DNA of 64,000 nt, from contig OZ244909.1 in the NCBI GenBank assembly GCA_965221725.1, forward strand, positions 620,001-684,000. The letters are read 5' to 3'. This document shows, piece after piece, positions 32,667 to 42,285 of this stretch. The notes below the pieces were generated by a model. It saw only the letters and a program-made list of their open reading frames with translations. It did no database searches and was not told where the DNA came from. A program made the position numbers and the translations under genes. Each line of letters begins with the position of its first letter. Positions within the stretch are counted from its first letter, which is position 1. The DNA comes from HK1 sp965221725. Its GTDB lineage: Bacteria > Pseudomonadota > Gammaproteobacteria > HK1.

Positions 32667-34094
32667 GGTGGACGGACTCCGGCCTCCCTGCGGCGCACTT
32701 TCCACCTCCTTCCCGAACAGCCGCACCCTGGCGCCGGCAAGCATGGCGCCGAGCCGGCCGCGGATCGCCCACAGGCACACGAGCGAGGGGAGCACCATCA
32801 GCGTGGTGATCACGAAGAACGTGCCCCAGTCGCCTTCCAGCCAGTCCACGAGGGCGCCGGAGGAGGCGGCGAACAGGGTCCGTCCGGCGGTACCGATGGA
32901 GGCGAGCAGGGCGTACTGGGTGGCGGTGTAGGTCCGGTCCACGAGCATCGAGATGAAGGCGACGAAGGTGACGGTCGCGAACGCGCTCGTCAGGTCGTCC
33001 ATCACCACCGCCACCGCGAACAGCAGCTCCGACTTCCCCGTCCAGGCAAGCACGGCGAACAGGAGGTTGGTCGCGGCCATCGCGAACCCCGAGACGAACA
33101 TCGCACGCACCAGCCCGATCCGAATCGCCACCAGCCCGCCCAGCACGGTGAACGTCACGGTGGTGACCCAGCCCAGCCCCTTGGAGTACAGGGCGATGTC
33201 GGACAGGGAGAATCCGATCTCCTTGTAGAAGATGACGGACATGCGCCCGAGGAACGCCTCTCCGATCTTGAACAGGAAGATGAAGCCGAGCACCGCGGCC
33301 GCGACGGCGACGCCGTTACGCCGGAAAAAACTCATCAGCGGGCTGAGCACGGTCCCGGCGAGCCAGGCTCCGACCCGGCCGAGGCGGCCGGAGAGGCCGA
33401 TTCGCGAGGCGACCAGGCTCTCGTCTTCGGCCTGCGCGGCCATGCGCTCCGCCACCGACGCTTCGCGCACGAACATCAGCCCGATGTTGCCCAGGATGAC
33501 CACCACCCCGAGCACGAGGAAGGTGGCTTGCCAGTAATGTTCGACCCCGGCATTCCGGAAGGCGGCTGCGGTCTCCAGGGCCACCACGCCGCCGAGCTTG
33601 TATCCCGTCCACCAGCCCACCACAGCGGTGGCGGCGCCCGCCGCCATCGCCTCGCCTTCCGTCTTGCCGATCTGTTCGATCCGGAGCGCGTCGATGGTGA
33701 TGTCCTGGGTCGCGGAGGCGATGGCGATGACGAGGCCGACGGCGATCACTCCCGCGAGGTTCGCGGTCGGGTCCAGCCCGCTCCACGCGACGAGGCAGAG
33801 CAGGATCACCAACTGCAGGGAGACGATCCACGCGCGGCGATGCCCGAGCCGGTCGGTCAGCCACGGCACGCGAACCCGGTCGATGAGCGGCGCCCAGAGG
33901 AAGTTGAAGGCGTAGACACCGAAGATCAGGCCGGCCCACCCGATGGCGGTACGGCTCAGGCCGTCGTCCTTGAGCCACAGGCTGAGGGCGCTGCCGATCA
34001 GGACCCAGGGGAAGCCGCTGATGATCCCGAGCAGGAGGATGCGAACCATGCGCCGCTCGAAATAGAAGGACAGCGACTGCGCAATGCTGGTCAT
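32637..34094 (-). CDS. ampG: AmpG-family muropeptide permease (MFS)
   Basis: 485 residues, about 12-14 membrane segments. AmpG features are GIISGFPWVLIGSALSLWLK, FGVYAFNFLWAPLIDR, RLGHRRAWI, ATQDITIDALRIE and SAFATVTFVAFISMLVDRTY. It imports anhydromuropeptides for cell-wall recycling. The C-terminal tail (GGRSPSTGQPTDRSID) runs into a short tandem repeat. It starts 19 bp after ligA ends, on the same strand. Confidence 0.93.
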   Translation of the reverse strand: MTSIAQSLSFYFERRMVRILLLGIISGFPWVLIGSALSLWLKDDGLSRTAIGWAGLIFGVYAFNFLWAPLIDRVRVPWLTDRLGHRRAWIVSLQLVILLCLVAWSGLDPTANLAGVIAVGLVIAIASATQDITIDALRIEQIGKTEGEAMAAGAATAVVGWWTGYKLGGVVALETAAAFRNAGVEHYWQATFLVLGVVVILGNIGLMFVREASVAERMAAQAEDESLVASRIGLSGRLGRVGAWLAGTVLSPLMSFFRRNGVAVAAAVLGFIFLFKIGEAFLGRMSVIFYKEIGFSLSDIALYSKGLGWVTTVTFTVLGGLVAIRIGLVRAMFVSGFAMAATNLLFAVLAWTGKSELLFAVAVVMDDLTSAFATVTFVAFISMLVDRTYTATQYALLASIGTAGRTLFAASSGALVDWLEGDWGTFFVITTLMVLPSLVCLWAIRGRLGAMLAGARVRLFGKEVESAPQGGRSPSTGQPTDRSID

Positions 34095-34113
34095 GGCGTC
34101 CCTTGCGGTTCGG

Positions 34114-36747
34114 TCAGCCAGGGAGGGCCGTCAGCGTAGCCTTGCCGGCGGCAAGATCGCGAAGAAATCGCTCATCGCCGACCCGCACACCCAACTCGTC
34201 GGCCTTCGTGCGCTTCGAGCCCGGATTCTCGCCCACCACGACCATGGTGGTCTTCTTGCTGACGCTGGACACCACCCGGCCCCCGTGTCGCTCGATCAGC
34301 GCGGCCGCCTCTTCGCGGCTCATTCCGGGGAGAGTTCCAGTCAGCACGATTCGCATTCCGGCAAGCGTTGACAACCCGGTGTGTTCCCACTGCGGCGCGA
34401 CGCCCCGCTTTGCGAGTTCGTCGAGAAATCGGCGGTTCGTTTCGTTCTCGAAGAAGGACACCACCGAGTCGGCGACTTCCTCACCAATCTCGTGCACTTC
34501 GCAAAGCGATTCGCGCGTCGCAGCCCTGACCTGATCGACGGAGCCATAGCGAGCGGCAAGCACACGGGCGACGTGCGTCCCGACATTCGGTATTCCCAGG
34601 GCGAACAGGAAGTGGTCCAGCCTTGCCGTCTTGCTGGCCTCGATCTGCCCGAGGAGGTTGCTGGCGGAGGTCTCTCCGAAGGGCCTCCGCATCGACACCG
34701 CGGGAGACAGGCTCAGCAACTGGTCGACGTCAAGGCCGAACACCTCCGAGGGCCGGGATACGAGCCCCTCGCGCAACAAAGCCCGGACCGCCTCCCCGCC
34801 GAGACCCTTGATGCCGAATGCGCTCGCCAGACGCAGGACACCGCGTTCCGGACCGACGCGGTCCGGCTCGGCCATTCGACCGCCATCGCGCCCATCCCCG
34901 GCGATCGTCGGAGATTCGGCGCCGCACCATACCTTCAGCTCGACGAAGTCGCGCACCAGAGTCCGGTTCGCCGGCTCGCGCAGCGCCGCAAGGATTGCCC
35001 GGGCCCGGCGTGCACCGACCCGCGGCACGGTGGCCAGGCGTTCCTCGTCCGCCTCGATCTCTGTCAACGAGGAGAATTTCCCGGCGATCGCCTCCGCCGT
35101 CGAAGCACCGACGTTGGGAAGATCCAGGGCCGAAAGCAGGTGTGCGAGATCTACATCACGCACCGAGGCCAGACGCTCGACGAGGTCACGGGCGCTACGC
35201 TCATGGAACGGGGTGCGCTCCACCTGGACCTGCGGCAGTTCGAGCAGTTGCGCACGGGTCAGCGCATACAGATCGGCAGGGGTCTCGACGAGCTGATTGT
35301 CGAGCAGCACCGCGACCAGCTTCTCCCCGAGCGTGTCGATGTCCATCGCGCCCTTGCCCACGAAATGCACAATGCGCGCATGGCGCTGAGCCGGGCATTT
35401 CCAACCGCCGGTGCACAGATGGTATGCGCCGTGCGCGCGCACCGCCGCGCGGCATGATGGGCATTCGCGCGGCATGGACCAGGGCTCGCTGCCCGGGGTC
35501 CGATTCCGCGCGATGACTTCGACCACCTGCGGGATGACATCCCCTGCGCGCTGGATCCGGACCCGGTCCCCGCGGTGCACGTCAAGCTCCCTCACGTATC
35601 CCTCGTTGTGCAGGGTGGCGCGGCTCACCGTCACCCCGGAGGCCAGCACCGGCCGCAAGAGAGCGACCGGAGTGAGCTTGCCGGTGCGGCCGACCTGGAC
35701 GACGATGTCGTTCAGCTCCGTTTCCTCCTGCCGCGGGGCGAACTTGAAGGCCACTGCCCACCGGGGGCTTCTCGATCGCTCGCCGAGCTCGCGTTGGTCG
35801 GCGAGCCGGTCGACCTTCACGACAGCTCCGTCGAGTTCTACCGAGAGCCGATCGCGCACACGGACGAGCGCAAGGTGGTAGGCAACGATATCGTCCGCCA
35901 AAGCTGTCCGCGAGGACCACGCGATCCGATCGTCCCCACCTCCCTGGCACGGCATCCGGGGGGCAACGCGAAACCCCAGCGCGGCCAGCGTGTCGAGCAC
36001 ATCAGCCTGAGTTTGCGGAGCGCCGTGCGTATCCGGCGTCCACGACAGAATGTCGTACGCGTACAGCGAGAGCGGCCGGGATCGCGCGATGTCGGCATCG
36101 AGTTGCCGTAGTGCGCCGGCGGCGGCGTTTCTCGGGTTCTTGAACGGCTCCCTGCCTTCGGCCGCAAGCTCGCGATTCATGCGCTCGAAGTCGGCGATGG
36201 GGAATACCGCCTCACCGCGCACCGCAAGCCTTTCGGGTATGTTCGGCCCGACGAGGCGCAAGGGCAGCGACCCGATGGTGCGAAGATTCGTGGTGATGTC
36301 CTCCCCCGACCGACCGTTGCCGCGCGTCGAACCGCGGCTGAACACCCCCTCGTCGTATACCAGTTCCACCGAGAGCCCGTCGTACTTCGGCTCCAGCGAG
36401 TACTCGACGGACTCCTTCCCGAGTTCGCGCTCCATGCGCTGGCAGAAATCCCGCAGTTCCGACTCCTCCTGAATGCTGTCGAGGGACAGGAGCGGTGCGA
36501 TGTGCTCGACCTCGACGAAAGCGTCGGAAACGCCACCGCCGACTCGCCGGGTGGGAGAATCGAGCGTTGCGAGCGACGGATACTTCTCTTCGAGGTCCAG
36601 CAGCTCGCGGAACAGGCGGTCGTACTCGGAGTCTTCGATCTCGGGATCGTCGAGGACGTAGTAGCGATGATCGTGGTGCCGCACCCGGTTGGCGAGCACC
36701 TCGTGGCGCGCTTTTGCGCGGGTGGGAATATCTGATTGTGATGGCAT
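34114..36747 (-). CDS. ligA: NAD-dependent DNA ligase with duplicated helix-hairpin-helix region
   Basis: 877 residues against about 670 for typical LigA. In order: domain Ia (HHDHRYYVLDDPEIEDSEYD), adenylation domain with catalytic K121 (EPKYDGLS), OB fold (VGRTGKLTPVA), Zn finger (CPSC ... C ... C), then two successive HhH blocks. The first is roughly 34915-35373 (VGKGAMDIDTLGEKL ... LDLPNVGASTAEAIAGKF) and the second roughly 34386-34835 (GIKGLGGEAVRALL ... LGIPNVGTHVARVLAARY). A normal BRCT domain ends it. The extra ~200 residues are this second HhH copy. It follows smc-zipA as in pseudomonads. Base composition looks less GC-rich than smc and zipA. The ATG at 36747 fits homology. Confidence 0.93.
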   Translation of the reverse strand: MPSQSDIPTRAKARHEVLANRVRHHDHRYYVLDDPEIEDSEYDRLFRELLDLEEKYPSLATLDSPTRRVGGGVSDAFVEVEHIAPLLSLDSIQEESELRDFCQRMERELGKESVEYSLEPKYDGLSVELVYDEGVFSRGSTRGNGRSGEDITTNLRTIGSLPLRLVGPNIPERLAVRGEAVFPIADFERMNRELAAEGREPFKNPRNAAAGALRQLDADIARSRPLSLYAYDILSWTPDTHGAPQTQADVLDTLAALGFRVAPRMPCQGGGDDRIAWSSRTALADDIVAYHLALVRVRDRLSVELDGAVVKVDRLADQRELGERSRSPRWAVAFKFAPRQEETELNDIVVQVGRTGKLTPVALLRPVLASGVTVSRATLHNEGYVRELDVHRGDRVRIQRAGDVIPQVVEVIARNRTPGSEPWSMPRECPSCRAAVRAHGAYHLCTGGWKCPAQRHARIVHFVGKGAMDIDTLGEKLVAVLLDNQLVETPADLYALTRAQLLELPQVQVERTPFHERSARDLVERLASVRDVDLAHLLSALDLPNVGASTAEAIAGKFSSLTEIEADEERLATVPRVGARRARAILAALREPANRTLVRDFVELKVWCGAESPTIAGDGRDGGRMAEPDRVGPERGVLRLASAFGIKGLGGEAVRALLREGLVSRPSEVFGLDVDQLLSLSPAVSMRRPFGETSASNLLGQIEASKTARLDHFLFALGIPNVGTHVARVLAARYGSVDQVRAATRESLCEVHEIGEEVADSVVSFFENETNRRFLDELAKRGVAPQWEHTGLSTLAGMRIVLTGTLPGMSREEAAALIERHGGRVVSSVSKKTTMVVVGENPGSKRTKADELGVRVGDERFLRDLAAGKATLTALPG

Positions 36748-36794
36748 CAAGTTTCGTCGTGGTGTAGTGCGACCTCCCCCGGCCCGGACACCGC

Positions 36795-37883
36795 TCAGTC
36801 CCGAATCCGGTCCTGGCGCAGGGTGTCGGCGATCTTCTCGCGCAGGTGGTTCTCGGCCTGGGCCGTGAACGTGCTCCGGGTCTCGTCGCACAGCGTCGCG
36901 TCGATCCTTCGCGCCAGACGGCGGCTGACTGCAACCATGGCATCGAGGGTCCTGAACGCGATGGCCGCATCCGGCGGAACACTCATGAACGTGACGAGCC
37001 CCGGCGTCTCCATGCGGAGCAGGGCGTCGGGGTCCAGCACCCCGGGTTCGACCATGTTGGCCACCCCGAACACCACCGAGGACTCCACGTCGTTGCGCCA
37101 GTAGTAAAGGTGCATCAGGCCGGGGCGGAAGCCCTCCGCTTCGAGCGATTCGCGCACCTCCCGGCCGGACACCCGCCCCTGCTTCGCGACCAGGGTGAGG
37201 TAGAAGAGCGGGCGGGTCATGTCGACGGCCAGCAGCGAATCGCCCCTGGGCGACTTGACCCCGGGCGACTTGACCCCGGGCGACTTGACCCCGGGCGACT
37301 TGACCCCGGACGAATCGACCCTGGATGACTCGACTCCGGGCGAATCAACCCTGGGTGACTCGACTCCGGGCGAATCAACCCTGGGCGACTCGGCCCTGGG
37401 CGATTCGACTCCGGCCGCCGCCGGCGGCCAATCCGCGTCGACGCTGGCGCTCGGCTCCACCGTGGCGCTCTCCTCCGAGGGCTCGGGCGCAATCGACTCG
37501 TCCACGGTGCCGTCGACGGTGCTCTCGTACGTGGCCCGCAGTCCGGCCAGGATATTGAGGTCGACGGATGATTCCGCGTCCGAGAACTCGCGGTTCGGCG
37601 CGAACATTCGGCCGAGCTCGTCCACATCAGCGGCGGTGTCGGTGGGATCGGCGATGCCGGCGGAGCCGGCCAGGTCGGCGGTTCCGGGGGCCGGGCCGAG
37701 CTCGGGCGACGCCCGATCGATGGGGATGATCTCCCAGTCTTCCCGTGAATCGAGCGAGCCGAGCTCCGGCTCCTCCATCTGCATCATGGCCTCGCGACGC
37801 GAGTGCCGGACGTACGTGTAGATCGCGATCACGACCACGACGACGATTCCGGCGATCAGCAGTGCGATCCGAAGGTCGTCCAT
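36795..37883 (-). CDS. zipA: cell division protein ZipA with pentapeptide-repeat linker
   Basis: 362 residues. The N-terminal membrane anchor (IALLIAGIVVVVVIAIYTYV) is followed by a charged segment and a linker. The C-terminal FtsZ-binding domain begins about LLAVDMTRPLFYLTLVAKQG and includes LHLYYWRN-type and MVAVSRRLARRIDATLCDE motifs. The linker contains 11 imperfect pentapeptides of the type G-V-(K/D/E)-S-P, encoded by 15-bp DNA repeats, instead of the usual Pro/Gln-rich sequence. It sits between smc and ligA, its normal place. Confidence 0.93.
   Translation of the reverse strand: MDDLRIALLIAGIVVVVVIAIYTYVRHSRREAMMQMEEPELGSLDSREDWEIIPIDRASPELGPAPGTADLAGSAGIADPTDTAADVDELGRMFAPNREFSDAESSVDLNILAGLRATYESTVDGTVDESIAPEPSEESATVEPSASVDADWPPAAAGVESPRAESPRVDSPGVESPRVDSPGVESSRVDSSGVKSPGVKSPGVKSPGVKSPRGDSLLAVDMTRPLFYLTLVAKQGRVSGREVRESLEAEGFRPGLMHLYYWRNDVESSVVFGVANMVEPGVLDPDALLRMETPGLVTFMSVPPDAAIAFRTLDAMVAVSRRLARRIDATLCDETRSTFTAQAENHLREKIADTLRQDRIRD
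37246..37410. repeat. 15-bp tandem repeat, 11 units, inside zipA
   Basis: Eleven consecutive 15-bp units; the first four are nearly identical (CCGGGCGACTTGACC) and the rest diverge (CCGGGCGAATCAACC, CTGGGTGACTCGACT). Each unit encodes five residues of the ZipA linker. The unit length keeps the frame, so copy-number change would only alter linker length. Confidence 0.9.
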
Positions 37884-38245
37884 TCGTCAGCCTCCATTGC
37901 CGGCAGCCATCGGGCCGGAACCCACCACCGAGCCTACCACCGGGCCGCGATGCTGCCACGCCCCACGCACCGAAGGTGCCTGGCGGTGTCACTGTTCGTC
38001 GTTGTCGCAATTGATGGAAAGGTGCGCGGAACCAGTGCCTTGGGGCACTTCCGACCGCCCCCACCCGCCAGTGAATGGGGGCTGCGCGCTCAGGCAGCAA
38101 CCGGCCGCTTCGCGGCACGGCGGCGACAGGCCCGAGTCCACCCGCCGGCGCGGTCGCGCGGCATCGGCGGGCGGACCACCGGGGGGAGACTCGCGCCGAT
38201 CCGGCGAACGCGGTTTTCGGCCGGGATCAGCCCGGCCGGAGAAGT
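37884..38245. other. intergenic region between smc and zipA, nothing recognised
   Basis: About 360 bp on the operon axis between the smc stop and the zipA start. No ORF with protein-like composition and no clear terminator was seen; it may hold a zipA promoter. Confidence 0.4.
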
Positions 38246-41200
38246 TCAGGCCCGCGCCATCTCCAGCGCCTCCTCGACATCCACCGCCACCAGGCGGGAG
38301 ACGCCCGGCTCGTTCATGGTGATGCCGACGAGCTGCGCCGCGATCTCCATCGTAATCTTGTTGTGCGTCACCAGCACAAGCTGGACCCGCTTCGCCATCT
38401 CCACCACGAGCTCGCGGAAACGCCCGACATTGGCGTCGTCGAGGGGGGCGTCGACCTCATCGAGGAGGCAGAACGGCGCGGGGTTCAGCTCGAAGATGGC
38501 GAAGACCAGCGCGATCGCGGTGAGCGATTTCTCGCCGCCCGAGAGCGCCGCGATGCTCGTGTTGCGCTTGCCGGGGGGGCGGGCCATCAGCGTCACCCCG
38601 GCGCCCAGCAGGTCCTCGCCGGTGAGCTGCAACGACGCGGCGCCGCCGCCGAACAGACGCGGGAACATCCTCCCCAGCCCTTCGTCGACCCGCTCGAAGG
38701 TCTCGCGAAAGCGGGTCCGGGTCTCGCGGTCGATCTTCTGGATGGCGGTGTCGAGGGTCGCGAGCGCCTCTTCGAGGTCGGCATGCTGCGCGTCGAGGTA
38801 GCGCTTTCGCTCCGCGTGCTGCTCGTGCTCCTCGATCGCGGCGAGATTGATGGGCCCGAGCCTGGCGATGCGGCGCTGGAGGGCCTCGATCTTCTCCGCC
38901 CAGACCTCGGCCTCGGCCTCGGCCCCGAGGCGCGCGAGCAGGGCATCGAGCGCCTGCCCGGTGGCGTCGAGACGCTCCTCCACCGTCTTGCGCAGCACGA
39001 GCGTGTCCCGGCTCTCCTCGCGCCGCCGCTGCAGCGCCTCGCGCTCACCCTGCACCTGCGTGACCTGCCGCTGCCGGTCTTCGTCGGTGCTGCGGACCGC
39101 GCCCTCGGCCGTTTCGACCTCGGCCCGTGCCTCGCGCATCACCGATTCGAGCGAGGCGCGACGGGCGAGCCTGGTCTCCAGGGTCTGCGTCGCCTCGGCC
39201 AGCGGCGCCCCGGTTTCGTCGAGGGCGACCGAGAGCGACCGCAGGCGCGCCTCGAGTTCTTCGAGCCGGCGCCGATCGCGCCCGCTCGCCTCCTCCGACG
39301 CCCCGAGGCGCGAGCGGACCGCCCCGATGCTCAGCTCCAGAGCGTGCGCCTCGTCACTCACCTGCTGCCACCGTTCACGCGCGACCGCGAGCCGTTCGCG
39401 ACTCTCCCGCCGCCGCTCTTCGCACCGCGACCGCTCTTCGGCGAGACGTGACAGCTCGCGCGACGAGCGCCCGAGCTGCTCGCGCGCCGCCGCGAGTTTC
39501 TCCCGATCGGTTCCGATCCGGGCGACGACATCCGCCAGTTCGCCGGCCAGCCCCCGCGCCCGCTCCGCCGCCCGCTCCGCGGCGGCGGTACGCGCCGCCA
39601 GCTCCGAACGCAGCGCCGCGGCGCGACGATGCCCCTCGTTCAGGCGGCCCTGCGCGGCGGCGTGCGCCTCCTCGGATTCGCGCAGATCACGGGAGAGCGC
39701 ATCGACTTCGCGCTCCCTCTCCTGCATCTGTCCGACCGCACGCTCGATGTCCCGCCCCAGGGCCTCGAGCGCCCGCTCGCGCCCCAGCACCCCGTGCTCC
39801 GCGCCGCCCCCTGCGCTCATGTGCATCCAGGTCGGGCCGAGCCAGACCCCCTGCGCGGTGACGACACTCTCGCCGACCGCGAGACGCCCCCGAATCCGCA
39901 AACCCTCCTCCAGATCCGGCGCACAGAGCACCCGATCGAGCAGCCCCGCGATCGGCCACTCGGTGTCGACCTTCGATCGCAGCGTCGCGGGCCCTTCCCC
40001 GGTCACCGCGTCGCCGGGCTCCGGGGCGCCCGCATCGATGACGGTCAGTGACCCCTGCTCCAGCGTGGCGGCGGCATCGGCCACGACCGTCTCGAAGGTA
40101 TCGGTCCGCACCGCCTGAAGACGCACCCCGAGCACGGCCTCCACCGCATGCTCCCAGCCGGGTGCGACCCGCATCGACTGCGCGAGCCGGGGGGCGTCGG
40201 CGAGACCCCTGGCTTCGAGCCAGTCGGCGAGCCCCCCCGCTCCCGGGCCGAGCGCCTCCTGTTGCAGTGCATCGAGCGAGGCGGCGCGGGCGCGGTGCCG
40301 CCCGAGCGCTTCCCGCCCATCGAGCAACGCTCCCTGCGCGACCCGGACCGCCTCGCGCAGGGTCTGCACCGCTTCGCGCGTGCGCTTACGCTCCCCCTCG
40401 GCCACCTCCAGCTCCCGTTCCATCTCCGCGAGCTGACGGCGGATCGGTTCGGCCTCGCGCGCCAGCGCTTCCGCATCGATGCCGGCGTGTTCGGATTCGA
40501 GCGCCTGCGCCCGGGCCTCCAGCTCCCGCCCGGACGATTCGAGATGCTGGATGCGAGCCTGCTCCGCGTGCACCGTCCGGGCGGGCTCCCGCTCTCGATC
40601 ACTCAACGCCTCGAACTCCGCCTGCACGTCGAGGACCGCGTTCTCGCCGTGCTCCAGCGCCTGCCGCGCGGCCGCCGAGCGCGCGCGGAGTTCCGCGAGC
40701 GCCGGCTCTTCGCGGGCAAGCCGCTCGGCCAGCGCTTCGCGCTCCCGGCGCTCGGCCTCGATCTGCGCTCTCGCCGCCTCCACCCGCTCCGTCTCCTCGC
40801 GAATGGCGCCGGAAATCTCCTCGCGGCGCTGGCGCATCGCCTGAATGGACTCCTCGGCGCGCGCGACCTCCGCCCCCGCATCGATCACGCTGCGATAGCG
40901 ATGGTTGTAGGCTTCCATCGCCTCGGCGTGCGCGGCCCGCGCCCTCTCCAGGTCGGTCTCGACTCGCCGTTGGCCGGCCAGGGCGGCGTCCAGGCGGTTC
41001 TGCCGTTCCGCGACCCGCCGGGCGTCGCGCTCCGCCTGCTCATCGAGCCCGCGCCACTGCAGGGCGAGATGCTCCGCTTCGAACTCGCGCCGCTCGGCTT
41101 CCAGCGCCCGGAACTTCTCGGCCATGGTGGCCTGGCGTTTGAGGTGCGCCAGCCGCCGAACGAGCTCGTCGCGCAGATCGTTCAGCCGATCGAGGTTCTC

Positions 41201-41764
41201 GACCGTGTGCCGCATCCGGTTCTCCGTCTCGCGGCGGCGTTCCTTGTACATGGAGATCCCGGCCGCCTCCTCCAGGAAATCGCGCAGATCGTCCGGCTTC
41301 GCCTCGATGATCCGCGTGATCATTCCCTGCTCGATGATCGCGTAGCTGCGAGGCCCGAGCCCGGTGCCGTGGAACAGGTCCATCACGTCGCGGCGCCGGC
41401 ACCGCGTCCCGTTCAGCCAGTACGACGACTGCCCGTCGCGCACGATCTGGCGACGCACCGCGATCTCGTTGTACGCGGCGAAGCGGCCTCCGGCGCGACC
41501 CTCGAGATTGTCGAAGACGAGCTCGACACTCGCGCGGCTCACCGGCTGGCGGGATCGCGAGCCGTTGAACACGACGTCCGCCATGGTGTCCCCGCGCAGG
41601 CTGCGGGCCGAGACCTCCCCCATGACCCATCGGACCGCATCGATGACGTTCGACTTGCCGCAGCCGTTGGGGCCGACGACGCCGACGATATTGCCGGGGA
41701 GTTCGAGGGTGGTGGGGTCGACGAAGGACTTGAAGCCCGCGAGCCGGATCTTGCGTAGACGCAT
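38246..41764 (-). CDS. smc: chromosome segregation protein SMC
   Basis: 1172 residues. Walker A is GPNGCGKSN (residues 31-39). Two long Arg/Glu/Ala-rich coiled coils flank a hinge (LGVRLQAVRTDTFETVVAD to the LRSKVDTEWP region). The C-terminal signature LSGGEKSLTAIALVFAIFEL and Walker B PFCLLDEVDAPLDDAN complete the head. This is the longer SMC seen in pseudomonads rather than MukB. The coiled-coil composition generates long spurious frames on the other strand. Confidence 0.97.
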   Translation of the reverse strand: MRLRKIRLAGFKSFVDPTTLELPGNIVGVVGPNGCGKSNVIDAVRWVMGEVSARSLRGDTMADVVFNGSRSRQPVSRASVELVFDNLEGRAGGRFAAYNEIAVRRQIVRDGQSSYWLNGTRCRRRDVMDLFHGTGLGPRSYAIIEQGMITRIIEAKPDDLRDFLEEAAGISMYKERRRETENRMRHTVENLDRLNDLRDELVRRLAHLKRQATMAEKFRALEAERREFEAEHLALQWRGLDEQAERDARRVAERQNRLDAALAGQRRVETDLERARAAHAEAMEAYNHRYRSVIDAGAEVARAEESIQAMRQRREEISGAIREETERVEAARAQIEAERREREALAERLAREEPALAELRARSAAARQALEHGENAVLDVQAEFEALSDREREPARTVHAEQARIQHLESSGRELEARAQALESEHAGIDAEALAREAEPIRRQLAEMERELEVAEGERKRTREAVQTLREAVRVAQGALLDGREALGRHRARAASLDALQQEALGPGAGGLADWLEARGLADAPRLAQSMRVAPGWEHAVEAVLGVRLQAVRTDTFETVVADAAATLEQGSLTVIDAGAPEPGDAVTGEGPATLRSKVDTEWPIAGLLDRVLCAPDLEEGLRIRGRLAVGESVVTAQGVWLGPTWMHMSAGGGAEHGVLGRERALEALGRDIERAVGQMQEREREVDALSRDLRESEEAHAAAQGRLNEGHRRAAALRSELAARTAAAERAAERARGLAGELADVVARIGTDREKLAAAREQLGRSSRELSRLAEERSRCEERRRESRERLAVARERWQQVSDEAHALELSIGAVRSRLGASEEASGRDRRRLEELEARLRSLSVALDETGAPLAEATQTLETRLARRASLESVMREARAEVETAEGAVRSTDEDRQRQVTQVQGEREALQRRREESRDTLVLRKTVEERLDATGQALDALLARLGAEAEAEVWAEKIEALQRRIARLGPINLAAIEEHEQHAERKRYLDAQHADLEEALATLDTAIQKIDRETRTRFRETFERVDEGLGRMFPRLFGGGAASLQLTGEDLLGAGVTLMARPPGKRNTSIAALSGGEKSLTAIALVFAIFELNPAPFCLLDEVDAPLDDANVGRFRELVVEMAKRVQLVLVTHNKITMEIAAQLVGITMNEPGVSRLVAVDVEEALEMARA

Positions 41765-42285
41765 CAGTCGAGGAGCTCAGCCCGCATTTCTCACCAGGTT
41801 GCGAGCCGGTACCGACGCTCGCGCGATCGGGCCAATGGTACACTTGTCCCTCGCCCGTTCGTACCGAATCCCCCCGCAGTTCAGGGCTCGTTTTTTGTCC
41901 GGCAGCGGTTGATGTGAGCGCGTTCAACGGGTCATTTCGGGGGAGAGTTTCGTTGTCCGGGTGTCCGTTCGGGCCGCATGGAGCTGCTTTCGACGGCATT
42001 GAGGGCATCTGCGTACCGGTCGGCGGCACTCCTCCTTTCGACAAAAAAATGGTCCTGCCCCGCAGTTGCCCCGCTCGCGCGGGCCGTGTTCCACGCCTCG
42101 ATCCGGCCCGTCCCCGCCGGAAGCGGCAATCCGGGCTCGAGGCAGGCGCCCGGTGCCGCCGGGGTGGATGGCCGCCGGGGTGGATGGCCGCCGGGGTGGA
42201 TGGCCGCCGGGGTGAATGGCTACCGGGGTGAATGGCTGCCGGGGTGGGTGACATTGGTCCGCATTGCTCGCCGAAGAGAATTCCA
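41765..42285. other. divergent intergenic region between smc and cysZ
   Basis: About 520 bp. It holds a short family-2-like fragment (41780-41800, GCCCGCATTTCTCACC), T-runs near 41891 and 42040, and a 16-bp tandem repeat (42155-42250). Promoters for smc and cysZ presumably lie here; none is clear enough to place. Confidence 0.5.
42155..42250. repeat. 16-bp tandem repeat, six units, upstream of cysZ
   Basis: Six head-to-tail 16-bp units, the first three identical (GCCGCCGGGGTGGATG), the last three drifting (GCTACCGGGGTGAATG, GCTGCCGGGGTGGGTG). It ends 35 bp before the preferred cysZ start. An in-frame ATG at 42232 lies inside it. Confidence 0.9.

Noticed and set aside
42155..42250. Possible CRISPR array
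   Set aside because: Units are contiguous 16-bp tandem repeats with no spacers and no cas genes nearby. The other repeat tracts in the window are tandem too.
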